Source: RGIG5579 sp045597125 (GTDB lineage: Bacteria > Bacillota > Clostridia > Oscillospirales > SIG627). Taken from it: DNA of 19,139 nucleotides. Below the pieces are notes generated by a model, which saw only the letters and a program-made list of their open reading frames with translations, searched no databases and was not told the origin of the DNA. The position numbers and the translations under genes were made by a program. Position 1 is the first letter of the stretch. Each line of letters begins with the position of its first letter. Shown in pieces: positions 1 through 7,804 of this stretch. Location: contig JAZODR010000032.1 of assembly GCA_045597125.1 (NCBI GenBank), forward strand, positions 1 to 19,139. The letters run 5' to 3'.

Positions 1-711
1 CGTAACAAGTATTGCCGGGATAAGCGTAAAGGGATACCAAATGTTGATATTCAATAAAAGCAAAATCGTCAAAATCAAAGCCACACCAAAAGAAATTAAA
101 AACTTATAGCGGGAAAGGTTGGTTTTAGATAATAAAATAGGCACAAATAACAGTTCATACCCGATTAAAACACCAATGCAACAGGTTAAAAGCCAAGATA
201 AACCTCCCGTATACATTGCGCAAGTAAACAAAAGAAAACAAATGGATAGATAAGTTGAAACTGAAAAAGCAATTAATTTATTCGATTCAAAAAAGCAAGT
301 AATGTTTGGCACGAATGTATAGGCACAAAGTAGTGCGGCCATCACAATAAAGAACCAAGACAGTGTGTGGTTTAATGCAAGATTGCAGATAAAGCAGGTC
401 AAAAGCGTAACCGCATAAGATATTGTCGGAATCCAAAACCATATGCCGCGAATGATACGGAATTTCCGCGCTTCGTGTTTCAGTCTTCTTGTGTCAGTGT
501 CAATTGAGGCGGTAATCAATTCGTGTTCGCTTATATCAAGGACACGGCAAATATCGGAAATCAAAGTAATATCGGGATATGACACACCTCGTTCCCATTT
601 GCTCACCGCACCCTCGGTAACAAACAGCATTTCTGCCAAATCCTTTTGTGAGTAATTTTTCTCAGTTCGTTTGGCTTTTATAAACGAGCCGAATGTTTTT
701 TTATCAGTCAT
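1..711 (-). CDS. HTH transcriptional regulator with C-terminal membrane domain, partial
   Basis: The reading frame runs from ATG at 711 off the left edge, giving 237 codons seen. Residues 1-60 form an XRE-type helix-turn-helix: MTDKKTFGSFIKAKR, then QKDLAEMLFVTEGAVSKWERG, the classical recognition-helix pattern. After a short charged linker, at least five hydrophobic segments follow from about residue 93 (starting IWFWIPTISYAV). The start is fixed by a GGAGGTG ribosome site just upstream and by a promoter at 733-761. Regulators of this build (HTH plus a multi-helix membrane part) are common in Firmicutes and often control a neighbouring transporter or stress operon. The target here is not visible. 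The C-terminus lies outside the window, so true length is unknown. The HTH assignment is firm; the role of the membrane part is inference. Confidence 0.85.
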   Translation of the reverse strand, partial: MTDKKTFGSFIKAKRTEKNYSQKDLAEMLFVTEGAVSKWERGVSYPDITLISDICRVLDISEHELITASIDTDTRRLKHEARKFRIIRGIWFWIPTISYAVTLLTCFICNLALNHTLSWFFIVMAALLCAYTFVPNITCFFESNKLIAFSVSTYLSICFLLFTCAMYTGGLSWLLTCCIGVLIGYELLFVPILLSKTNLSRYKFLISFGVALILTILLLLNINIWYPFTLIPAILVT

Positions 712-732
712 ATCGGTTCACCTCCGCCCATC

Positions 733-761
733 ATTCTACGGCAAGCAAGCTTAGCCGTCAA
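733..761 (-). promoter_or_regulatory. Promoter of the membrane HTH regulator
   Basis: On the minus strand TTGACG (756-761) and TAGAAT (733-738) are separated by exactly 17 bases. This would give a short leader carrying GGAGGTG before the ATG at 711. A second TATAAT-like hexamer lies further upstream, near 850, with a poorer -35. Confidence 0.6.
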
Positions 762-940
762 AGGACTGTCAAGCCACCCCCCATTTTTGATATGGTGGAG
801 TTAAATTCAAGTATTTCTAACAGGTCGACCTATTCTTATTTATCGAACTGATTATACCATAAAACAGAAAAGAATTAAAGAATTTATTTGTAACTTTATT
901 CAACATCTTTCCTATATGTTTGGTTGGTCGGAAGGAACTA

Positions 941-969
941 TTGCTTTTTACGTCCTTTTGTGCTATACT
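941..969 (+). promoter_or_regulatory. Strong-looking sigma-A promoter with extended -10
   Basis: TTGCTT (941-946), a 17-base spacer and TATACT (964-969), with TGC directly before the -10 (extended -10). No gene with a ribosome site follows. The transcript would meet the hairpin at 1036-1078 after roughly 100 nt. It is either the promoter of a small RNA or the promoter left behind when a gene was lost (see the remnant at 1081-1182). Confidence 0.5.
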
Positions 970-1035
970 ATCTACATCAAAGGTTTTTGCATCGAAAAAG
1001 GGCAAAAATCACAAAAAACGGTGAAAATGTAAAAT

Positions 1036-1078
1036 GCTCAAAAACCCTTATGTATCAAGGGTTTTTGGGCATCTTTTT
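1036..1078 (+). terminator. Intrinsic terminator ending a short transcript
   Basis: A 14-pair stem (GCTCAAAAACCCTT, 1036-1049) pairs with AAGGGTTTTTGGGC (ending 1070) with one G-T wobble and a 7-base loop, followed by ATCTTTTT on the plus strand. Together with the promoter at 941 it defines a transcript of about 100 nt. Confidence 0.65.
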
Positions 1079-1080
1079 GA

Positions 1081-1182
1081 TTTGGTAAGAACGGTGATGC
1101 CCTGCGCATTGCCCAGGACCGCCTGGACGAAAAGAATTTCTACGCATTTAATCCCTCCTTCGACAAATCCTGCATTTGTTAA
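1081..1182 (+). pseudogene. 3' remnant of a lost gene
   Basis: Directly after the terminator, one frame is open for 33 codons to TAA at 1180-1182. It reads like the tail of a real protein: GKNGDALRIAQDRLDEKN, then FYAFNPSFDKSCIC. Base composition here is richer in GC than on either side. There is no start codon or ribosome site, and an in-frame stop sits just upstream (1078-1080). I do not recognise the family. The most likely reading is the C-terminus of a deleted gene that kept its terminator. It could be chance, because the frame is short. Confidence 0.4.
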
Positions 1183-1210
1183 AAAAAGAGCCCAATCGGG
1201 CTCTCTTTTT
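1183..1210. terminator. Bidirectional intrinsic terminator
   Basis: A hairpin AGAGCCC-aatc-GGGCTCT (1187-1204) is flanked by an A-run on the left and a T-run on the right. It can end the plus-strand remnant and also the minus-strand HTH gene, whose stop codon (1209-1211) lies at its edge. Confidence 0.75.
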
Positions 1211-1451
1211 ATTTGATTTCTTGTTCCAATTCCCTGAACAGAGAATAAGAGAAAAATTCTTCTACCGAAATTCCAAGTCCGTCGCACAACTTCTTGATGG
1301 TAACAATACCAATATTTTTGGCTTTTTGGTTTACAATATCATTAACCGTTGACTGAGTCACAGCAGAAAGGGTGCATAGCTTATTCACAGTTATATTCCG
1401 TTCTTCACATAAGGACAAAATTCTTTTCGAAACTGCCTCCGAAATATTCAT
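1209..1451 (-). CDS. Small XRE-family HTH regulator
   Basis: An 80-residue protein that is almost all helix-turn-helix: MNISEAVSKRILSLCEERNI, then TVNKLCTLSAVTQSTVNDIV (HTH), then VTIKKLCDGLGISVEEFF. This is the usual size and layout of stand-alone Cro/CI-like regulators of the YozG type. The frame is open further upstream to 1583, but the ATG at 1451 is chosen because GGGAGGTGG lies just before it and the family normally begins a few residues before ISEAVSKRI. It is monocistronic, ending in the terminator at 1183-1210. A hairpin covering its ribosome site (1452-1473) suggests autoregulation. Regulated targets are not visible. Confidence 0.85.
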   Translation of the reverse strand: MNISEAVSKRILSLCEERNITVNKLCTLSAVTQSTVNDIVNQKAKNIGIVTIKKLCDGLGISVEEFFSYSLFRELEQEIK

Positions 1452-1479
1452 GCTACCACCTCCCTCTGGTAGCATTATA
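1452..1479 (-). promoter_or_regulatory. -10 box and dyad overlapping the ribosome site of the small HTH gene
   Basis: The inverted repeat GCTACC...GGTAGC (1452-1457 and 1468-1473) has the Shine-Dalgarno GGGAGGT in its loop and abuts the ATG. A TATAAT hexamer (1474-1479) lies directly upstream, without a clear -35. The dyad could be an operator bound by the encoded HTH protein or an RNA hairpin masking the ribosome site; the sequence cannot separate the two. Confidence 0.45.
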
Positions 1480-1584
1480 TAATAAACAAAACAAAAAAGT
1501 TGTCGCCAAACCGTTGACTTTTTATGTGAAGCATGATATAAGTAATTTATCCTACATAAATCACTACTTACAAACATAAGCAAA

Positions 1585-1626
1585 ATAAAAAGAGGTTTTT
1601 CCTGCGGGAAAAACCTCTTTTTATTT
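1585..1626 (-). terminator. Strong terminator of the PHP surface protein-peptide operon
   Basis: A near-perfect palindrome of about 16 pairs (AAAAAGAGGTTTTTCC, then tgc, then GGAAAAACCTCTTTTT) begins directly after the TAA of the small peptide gene. It is A/T-flanked on both sides and so could act in both directions. Confidence 0.85.
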
Positions 1627-1766
1627 TAGGCAAAAATATCAATTTTCGGAAGATCAACAGGCTCGGCATCCACCCAATTATCAAAATGAGTAACGGAAGC
1701 CATCAATCTGTCTTCCACCTCAAACTTTATCTCGGAAATGCGAGGTGCCTCATACATTTTTTTCAC
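1626..1766 (-). CDS. 46-codon peptide gene downstream of the giant PHP surface protein
   Basis: An open frame starts at GTG 1766 (AAGGAG ribosome site 8 bases upstream, overlapping the end region of the preceding gene) and ends at TAA 1626, immediately before a strong terminator. An in-frame ATG at 1757 is an alternative start without its own ribosome site. The peptide begins (M)KKMYEAPRISEIKFEVEDR and ends DAEPVDLPKIDIFA. It is acidic, has no signal peptide and no cysteine, and is too short for most gene finders. Only 17 bases separate it from the 1620-residue secreted protein, so the two are surely cotranscribed. Short peptides opening with a K-x-Y-E-A-P motif occur in Clostridia, and I recall them as uncharacterised. 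It could be an assembly or export partner, a peptide signal, or a small ribosomally made product, but no modifying enzyme is nearby. Function unknown. Confidence 0.7.
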   Translation of the reverse strand: MKKMYEAPRISEIKFEVEDRLMASVTHFDNWVDAEPVDLPKIDIFA

Positions 1767-1783
1767 TTAACAATCTCCTTTAA

Positions 1784-4700
1784 TTAGTCATTCCAGATGG
1801 GATTGCCCAGTGCAATAATAGGCTGCTCCTCAATTAACTCATCCAGCACCTCGATGCGGTAGAATTTAGCGCTCTCGTCTGCATCCAAGGAAAAATAGGT
1901 GGTCTTGGAACCATCAATGACACAAGTAAATGCAATACCCTTATCGGTAATCACATTCACTCTGTATGCACGATTCTTCGCAAGATAATTATCATAAATA
2001 TCGCCCACAGAGAAAATCAATTTCTTACCTGCAAAGTCAGTATGACCGCCCATCTTAGCTTCGCCGAGAGTCATACGGATTCCCGCAAAGCCTGCAGTAA
2101 AGTCGCCATTTGCAAACTTCTCCAGATAAACGTCGTCCTTTTTCTCCTCAGAGTAAACGGTATCAAGTGCCACGCTGATGTCGTTATTCAGGTCATGGAT
2201 ATCAGAACCGGACGTTGCCCACAAACGCTTACCCTGTGCAAGAAGATCACACCAAAGCTTGTAATTATCCTTGGTATCCTGACCCGTAATGGAGCCGTAG
2301 TAACCGTAAAATACCTCAAGGCCGGTATAATCTGCAAAATAGTAATCCAGAGGATATTCGGACTTCATCTGCTGCTTGGGATGCACGTTATACCAGAAGC
2401 CACCCTTGGATTTAACTGCAGCAATCAATTCCTGCATTCTTGCGGTAGTAAGTTCAGGATAAATGAAAGTACCTTTATTGTACTCAATACCATTTTTTCC
2501 GCCGGTATATTCAAACTCCGGAAATTCCTCCAAAATCTCCAAAAGATCCGTGGGATCCGGGAAAATCATATTATAGTGGATAGAATTATCGGTAGCAGTG
2601 GTATTGTCGATGATATAGCTTGCGGGCTCGGTACCACCGATAAACAGGGTATCGTCCCAATCATCCTCGTACATATGGTAAACCTGCTTATGATTGAGGA
2701 AAGCGACAAAATCCAGATTCTTTTCCTCCATCATCACCTTCCACTCGGCAAGTGTATTTTTTCCGTCATGAGTAACACCGGCCATAGGATGACAATGGAT
2801 ATCACCGTAATAAACATTTCTTCCGGCATAAGCCTCATTCAAGATTGCAATTTCTTCTTCACTTGCATTATTAAGAAGAGGCGTGGACCTTGCCATAGTA
2901 GAGGTTGCCTGGATATAAGACAGGAGAGAGTATGCAAGCTTGTTCTCTGCTCCGTACTCCGTGGCAAAGGAATCCAAACGTTCAAACATAGTAAGGCAAT
3001 TCTTGCCGTTTTTGTCAAAAATTTCAAGGCTGAACTCTTTGCCCATTCCATAAGCAGAAAAATACATATCTACGGTGACGGAGGATCCATCCACCTTAAT
3101 CGCAGCAAGATTTGTAACATCACGGCCATTCACCTTTACCAAAAGACCCTGTGCATCCGCGGCATTTTCCACAGTACCGCCAAGACGAATGCCAACCGCA
3201 CTGCTCATAAGCAGATTCTTCTGTTCAAAGGTTACCAAAGCCTCTTGGTCACGGGTAGGAGTCTTACGCTCATAAATAACCGCATCGGGAGTCAACGCAT
3301 AAGGAAGATCCTCTCCCTTTGCCGCTTTGGACATATTCACAATAGCCTTTGCCATTGTGACCCAATTCTCATTCCCATCCCACGCAGTAACGGCAGAATT
3401 TGCCAAAGTAGCAATAGATAAAGTACCATTCACCCAAAGCCCCTTAATATTGACCGTAATAGGCGTATCAAATTGAGAGATACCCAAAGCTTTAAGATTC
3501 AAGGTGTAATATTCAAATTCAGTTAAATCCACCAAATGCTTCAGATCGGATTTTGTGCCCTCTGCCAAAACAGAGCCATCAGGCAAAGTAAAGGAATAGG
3601 TAAAATCTTCAACGGCATCCACCGCATCCTTGGAAAGCTGGAACTTAAGAGCAATACGATCGGTGAGAACCATAGCTGCACCCATCGGCAACGGTGCACC
3701 GCAAATCTCGATGATCTCGCCGTTTTCACCGAGAACGGTTTCAAAGCAGCCGGAGGCTCCTTTTTTGGTAGAAACGTTCACGGTTGCGCTATGACCTTCG
3801 GGAAGAATTAGGTAAGTTGCATTCTTCCACTTATTAATCTGCTCCACGTTCACCTCCCCTTCAATGGAGGTAGCCTTCAAAAAGTTTTGAGCATCCAAAA
3901 GAATCTTATGCTCGCCGCCCTTTATTGCATACTTTTCAGCAGCGAAACGAGATTCAAGTTTTTTATCAAAGAACACGTCGCCGCACTTTGGCTGAATATT
4001 AACGGAAGCAGTACCTACGATTCTGGATTCCACCGGCTGTTCGCTGGTAGGATAAATATTGCCGTAAAAAGCACCGCCGTAAAGATTGACATTCACGGAA
4101 GCGCCGGCTTCAATGGCTGTACCCTTATTGTTGCCGCTTGCACCGCCATAGTTTCCAAGACCGTAGATATCGCCGCGGAAAACACCGCCTTCAACATTCA
4201 ATTCAACCTTGTATTGAACGCGCTGTTTAGCCACCTGATTGACAGAATACCCAAAGCAGGTTACATAAACATTGTGCAAAAATTCGCCGCCCGTAACGGT
4301 CATAATAATAGGATATTTGATGGCATTTGTTTCACGGTTGCCCGCGGTAACCTCGCTTTCGAAGGTACCTCCGCTAACCTCGCTTTGTATAGCACCGTTA
4401 ATCGTTCCTCCATAGCTTCCGCCACCGTAGAAACGGAAATGGAAAACACCGCCCTCGATAACGTTGGAAACCACCACTTTATCTTTTTCCGTTCCGTCAT
4501 TGGTGCCCAAAGTACCCTTGTAGGTACCACCATTGAAAATACCCATTTCAGATGTTCCGAATTCACCTGCTTGAACGGTGGTAGTAACGGTACCTGTAAT
4601 CGCGCCCCTGGAAGTGCCGCCGATAAAGCAGTAACCGTTGACGTCTGACATCGCATAAGTTACGGAATCATAAGTAAATGTTTCGCCGGAAGGATTTAAA

Positions 4701-6646
4701 AACTTAGGTGCTTCGCCGTTTTCATCAGCATAAATATTGTTGACTACCGCACCGGTGGTTCCTTCCGTGGCATTTGTTCCATGTGCACCAAAAAAGCCTT
4801 TAGTAAATGTTACGAGACCACTCAGCTGATTGGTAACCGTACCGGAAATAGCAGCGTTACAAGCACCACCGAAGACGGGTTTGTTAAAGGTGCCACCGAA
4901 AATGGTGTTAATAACGTCGCCATTCACTGAAGAAGTAACACCCGCGCCCATAAAGAAGTTATTAAAAGTACCGCCGGAGATATCATTTTTAACAGTCGTT
5001 ATTGTAGCTTGGCCGCCTGCACCCATAAATAAACCGTTAAAGGTGCCGCCGGACACAACGTTTTTGATGCTGGAATTAGTTCCCAGTGCACCACCGCCGT
5101 AGAAATCAGAATTAAAGGTGCCACCCTTGATGGTATTGGTAATCGCAGTCACTTTAACATTGGCAGCAGCGCCACCATAAAAAGCACCGTTGAAAATACC
5201 GCCGCTCACCGTGGTTTGAATATAAACGTTAATATCCTTGTTGTTTGCACCATACACGTTCCCGTTAAAGGTACCGCCGGAAATATCAAGAGTTACTCTC
5301 TGTACCGCGGAATCGCAAACAGCATAAAACGCACCGTTGAACACAGGGTCCTTATCCGCGCCTTTTTCATTAGGCTTCACATTGATTGCAATATCACCGT
5401 GCCGTACAGACGTGCCGCTTTCATTTTTTGCCGCGCCGTGAGTGCCGCGGAACAAACCGGCAAAAGTACCGCCGGAAATATCCACAATGCTTTCACCTTC
5501 CACTCTCGCAGAAGGATGAGCATAAAAGCCGCTGGCAGTGTCTTGGAAATCACCTCCGGTAATCTTCAAACAAAAATCCTCGGTTACTACATTTTCTTCA
5601 AATCCGCACTGGAAGTAACCCTTGAAAATACCGCCGTTAATTTCTATGTTAAAATTACCGTTAATCTGAGCTGTATGAATCAGTCTGACAGAACTCGAGA
5701 CTTGTCCCCCGTTGAAAATAACGGTGACGTCTCCGGTATATTGTGCTCTGTCAGCATATAAATCATTTTTGTTGTAAGTACCACAGCCAACAACAGATGC
5801 CAAATTGCCGCTTTCTACTCTCTGAATAGATTCGGCAACGGGATTGGTACCGCGACGACCGCGAAAATATCCTATCTCGCCGCCATCAAGAACAAGCTCT
5901 GCGCTGGTGTCCTCGGGAATCACGGTAACGCCGTCGTAAGTGTCCCAACCGTCACTATCCATAACCGCACAAATATTGGGGGCATTATTACTGTGCACGT
6001 ATTTAAAACCGGTTCCAAAGGTCATAGTAGTCCTGATTTTATCGTTCAGGTCATCATTTGCTTGAATCTCGTCTGCCGTCCAGCCATCAAATACACGGGC
6101 TGTAAAAGTATCGGCAGCAAAAATGCCGTTGGTACCGGAACCGGTAGCAACATTTTCAAATTTTACCTGACCGGACCCTGCATAAATATGGGTATTATTT
6201 GAAGCATCACCGATAGGGAAAGTTAAATTTTTGAAGGTATAGCTGTTGGCACAAGCAACCTTCGTATCGGTAGTAATATTCAGTGTAAATTCGGTGCGAT
6301 CGGAAGAGCCTTGAATGGTAATGGGCAATCTGGTTCCGTCAGCACGGAAAATGGTCTTCTGTCCGAAGGCAATCCCGCCTGCATAAGCCGTTCCGGATGC
6401 ACTATGAGAAATGCTCTCCGATGCAAGTTTTGATGGATCTACCGTAATAACAAGACTTTCATCTTCTGCCCAGGTTTCTCCCTGTGCCGCGGTCAAAGCC
6501 TCGTAAATGGACGTATAGTCGGTACCATCTACCTTCCATTCCTTTACGCCATCCGTAGCAGAAGTACCCATGATAAGTACGCCTACAATACAAACGCAAA
6601 GTAAAACAAACGCAAAAAGCACAGACCAAAGTTTTACCCCTTTCAT
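1784..6646 (-). CDS. Giant secreted repeat protein with C-terminal PHP (CehA/McbA-like) metallohydrolase domain
   Basis: 1620 residues. The N-terminus (MKGVKLWSVLFAFVLLCVCI) is a signal peptide or signal anchor. From about residue 250 to 870 there are some 15-20 repeats with the core GGTFNGxFYGG, the pattern expected of a right-handed beta-helix stalk. An Ig- or beta-sandwich-like stretch follows (about 970-1260). The last 350 residues are a PHP-type phosphoesterase domain: GDIHCHP (H1284, H1286), FLNHK (H1319), GGTEP (E1340), VHPKQ (H1422), TGLEV (E1444), GSDIH (D1482, H1484). These match the metal-ligand motifs of PHP enzymes; the usual Asp before the motif-II His is Asn here. There is no LPXTG or S-layer motif. 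A close paralogue of the PHP domain alone lies at 17359. A consensus promoter (6703-6731) and GGAGGG site fix the start. The natural substrate, perhaps a phosphodiester of a surface glycan, is not known. Confidence 0.88.
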   Translation of the reverse strand: MKGVKLWSVLFAFVLLCVCIVGVLIMGTSATDGVKEWKVDGTDYTSIYEALTAAQGETWAEDESLVITVDPSKLASESISHSASGTAYAGGIAFGQKTIFRADGTRLPITIQGSSDRTEFTLNITTDTKVACANSYTFKNLTFPIGDASNNTHIYAGSGQVKFENVATGSGTNGIFAADTFTARVFDGWTADEIQANDDLNDKIRTTMTFGTGFKYVHSNNAPNICAVMDSDGWDTYDGVTVIPEDTSAELVLDGGEIGYFRGRRGTNPVAESIQRVESGNLASVVGCGTYNKNDLYADRAQYTGDVTVIFNGGQVSSSVRLIHTAQINGNFNIEINGGIFKGYFQCGFEENVVTEDFCLKITGGDFQDTASGFYAHPSARVEGESIVDISGGTFAGLFRGTHGAAKNESGTSVRHGDIAINVKPNEKGADKDPVFNGAFYAVCDSAVQRVTLDISGGTFNGNVYGANNKDINVYIQTTVSGGIFNGAFYGGAAANVKVTAITNTIKGGTFNSDFYGGGALGTNSSIKNVVSGGTFNGLFMGAGGQATITTVKNDISGGTFNNFFMGAGVTSSVNGDVINTIFGGTFNKPVFGGACNAAISGTVTNQLSGLVTFTKGFFGAHGTNATEGTTGAVVNNIYADENGEAPKFLNPSGETFTYDSVTYAMSDVNGYCFIGGTSRGAITGTVTTTVQAGEFGTSEMGIFNGGTYKGTLGTNDGTEKDKVVVSNVIEGGVFHFRFYGGGSYGGTINGAIQSEVSGGTFESEVTAGNRETNAIKYPIIMTVTGGEFLHNVYVTCFGYSVNQVAKQRVQYKVELNVEGGVFRGDIYGLGNYGGASGNNKGTAIEAGASVNVNLYGGAFYGNIYPTSEQPVESRIVGTASVNIQPKCGDVFFDKKLESRFAAEKYAIKGGEHKILLDAQNFLKATSIEGEVNVEQINKWKNATYLILPEGHSATVNVSTKKGASGCFETVLGENGEIIEICGAPLPMGAAMVLTDRIALKFQLSKDAVDAVEDFTYSFTLPDGSVLAEGTKSDLKHLVDLTEFEYYTLNLKALGISQFDTPITVNIKGLWVNGTLSIATLANSAVTAWDGNENWVTMAKAIVNMSKAAKGEDLPYALTPDAVIYERKTPTRDQEALVTFEQKNLLMSSAVGIRLGGTVENAADAQGLLVKVNGRDVTNLAAIKVDGSSVTVDMYFSAYGMGKEFSLEIFDKNGKNCLTMFERLDSFATEYGAENKLAYSLLSYIQATSTMARSTPLLNNASEEEIAILNEAYAGRNVYYGDIHCHPMAGVTHDGKNTLAEWKVMMEEKNLDFVAFLNHKQVYHMYEDDWDDTLFIGGTEPASYIIDNTTATDNSIHYNMIFPDPTDLLEILEEFPEFEYTGGKNGIEYNKGTFIYPELTTARMQELIAAVKSKGGFWYNVHPKQQMKSEYPLDYYFADYTGLEVFYGYYGSITGQDTKDNYKLWCDLLAQGKRLWATSGSDIHDLNNDISVALDTVYSEEKKDDVYLEKFANGDFTAGFAGIRMTLGEAKMGGHTDFAGKKLIFSVGDIYDNYLAKNRAYRVNVITDKGIAFTCVIDGSKTTYFSLDADESAKFYRIEVLDELIEEQPIIALGNPIWND

Positions 6647-6702
6647 ATCATTCCCTCCTTTTTTCTGTCTAAAACCAAAATAAATTTTTATCTATTACAA
6701 AT

Positions 6703-6731
6703 ATTATATATTAACGGTTTTGCAGTGTCAA
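6703..6731 (-). promoter_or_regulatory. Consensus promoter of the giant PHP protein operon
   Basis: On the minus strand TTGACA (6726-6731) and TATAAT (6703-6708) are both perfect and 17 bases apart. The leader is about 50 nt and ends in AGGAGGG before ATG 6646. This is the best promoter in the window and implies high expression. Confidence 0.85.
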
Positions 6732-6791
6732 TCTTGGATTTATATTGATTTTACATATAAGCTATAACAAGCAAATTACTTTTTGGCAAAC

Positions 6792-6819
6792 TTGTTTTTT
6801 CCTGGAATTTATGTATAAT
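6792..6819 (+). promoter_or_regulatory. Promoter of the asparaginase gene
   Basis: TTGTTT (6792-6797) and TATAAT (6814-6819) lie 16 bases apart. It is divergent from the surface-protein promoter, about 60 bases away. Confidence 0.65.
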
Positions 6820-6858
6820 AATACAGAGAAGATCCCGTAAGAAAGGCTGATAACACAA

Positions 6859-7773
6859 ATGAAAATTCTCGTAATTTTTACCGGTGGCACCATTGGCAGC
6901 ACCGTTCACGATGGCTGGATTGCGCCCGACGAAGCTACGCGCTACACTTTGATTCATAACTTCATAAAAAATAACGGAGATGAAATCGACTTTGAAACCT
7001 GTACACCTTTTTCCATTTTGAGTGAAACCCTTTCCGCAAAAACACTGAAAATCCTGGTAGATCGGGTTTGTTCTGCCATAACAAAAGACTTTAACGGGAT
7101 CATCGTCACTCACGGAACCGACACACTACAATTCTCCGCCGCTGCTTTGGCATATACCACGGGCAACGACTGTATTCCTACGATTTTGGTATCCTCCAAT
7201 TTTCCGCTGGATGATCCCCGTTCCAACGGAAATGCAAATTTCAAAGCCGCCGTTAATTTCATCCGCGGCAAAAAGGGTCGCGGCGTGTTTATCGCCTATC
7301 AGAACCAAGGAGCACCCGTTGAATTTCACAATGCCCTTGCCGTGGCCGATCATATAGAAGCAGATGACGCGATTTTCAGTCTTTACGGAAACGTGTATGC
7401 AAAAGAAACTAGGGGAGATATTTGCGTATTAGGCAAATCCTTCCCCTGCGAAAAGCTTCCTGCAAAATTTGCCGAAAATTCTCGCATTCTCACCATAAAA
7501 TTACATCCCGCCGACGGTTATACCTACGCACCGGAAAATTATCGTGCGGTGATTTTACGCCCCTACCATTCGGGTACGCTGAACACCGCCTCCGAAACCT
7601 TTATCGCTTTTTGCAACCGCGCGAAAAATGCCGGAATTCCCCTGTACGCGGTCAATATTCAAGGCGAAAAAACTTATGCAAGTTCTAAATTCTTTGATAA
7701 ACTGGGAATCATCCCACTGCTGAACACCACATTTACAGCAGCATATATAAAGCTCTGGATAGAGCATAGTTAA
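6859..7773 (+). CDS. Asparaginase family amidohydrolase
   Basis: 304 residues of the L-asparaginase/glutaminase fold, hydrolysing asparagine (or a related amide) to aspartate and ammonia. The first signature is at the N-terminus: VIFTGGTIGS, with the nucleophile-type Thr11. The second is VTHGTDTLQFSAAAL, with Thr87-Asp88. There is no signal peptide, which suggests a cytoplasmic type I-like enzyme. It is slightly short for the family (about 320-340). The region after the second motif (SSNFPLDDPRSNGNANF) differs from the classical TGSM-type sequence, so the substrate could be another amide, as in gatD-like or asparaginase-like proteins. It is monocistronic, with its own promoter (6792) and terminator (7772). 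The ribosome site (AAAGG, about 12 bases before ATG) is weak. Confidence 0.85.
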   Translation: MKILVIFTGGTIGSTVHDGWIAPDEATRYTLIHNFIKNNGDEIDFETCTPFSILSETLSAKTLKILVDRVCSAITKDFNGIIVTHGTDTLQFSAAALAYTTGNDCIPTILVSSNFPLDDPRSNGNANFKAAVNFIRGKKGRGVFIAYQNQGAPVEFHNALAVADHIEADDAIFSLYGNVYAKETRGDICVLGKSFPCEKLPAKFAENSRILTIKLHPADGYTYAPENYRAVILRPYHSGTLNTASETFIAFCNRAKNAGIPLYAVNIQGEKTYASSKFFDKLGIIPLLNTTFTAAYIKLWIEHS

Positions 7774-7804
7774 AAAAACAGCAGACTATGTCTGCTGTTT
7801 TTTT
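7772..7804. terminator. Bidirectional terminator between asparaginase and amidase
   Basis: CAGCAGAC-tat-GTCTGCTG (7779-7797) lies between an A-run and a T-run and overlaps the stop codons of both convergent genes. It serves the plus-strand asparaginase and the minus-strand phage cassette. Confidence 0.85.

Noticed and set aside
1626..1766. Assigning the small peptide as a RiPP precursor
   Set aside because: No radical SAM, cyclase, peptidase or transporter gene lies nearby and there is no Cys-rich or repeated core, so only a neutral description is supported.
2042..3421. 459-codon open frame antisense to the giant PHP protein
   Set aside because: It mirrors a well-supported gene with clear domain motifs, has no ribosome site, and similar antisense frames also appear opposite the paralogue at 17359, as expected from codon usage.
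3887..5761. Other long plus-strand frames opposite the repeat region
   Set aside because: They are shadows of the Gly/Thr/Phe-rich repeat codons and have no start signals.
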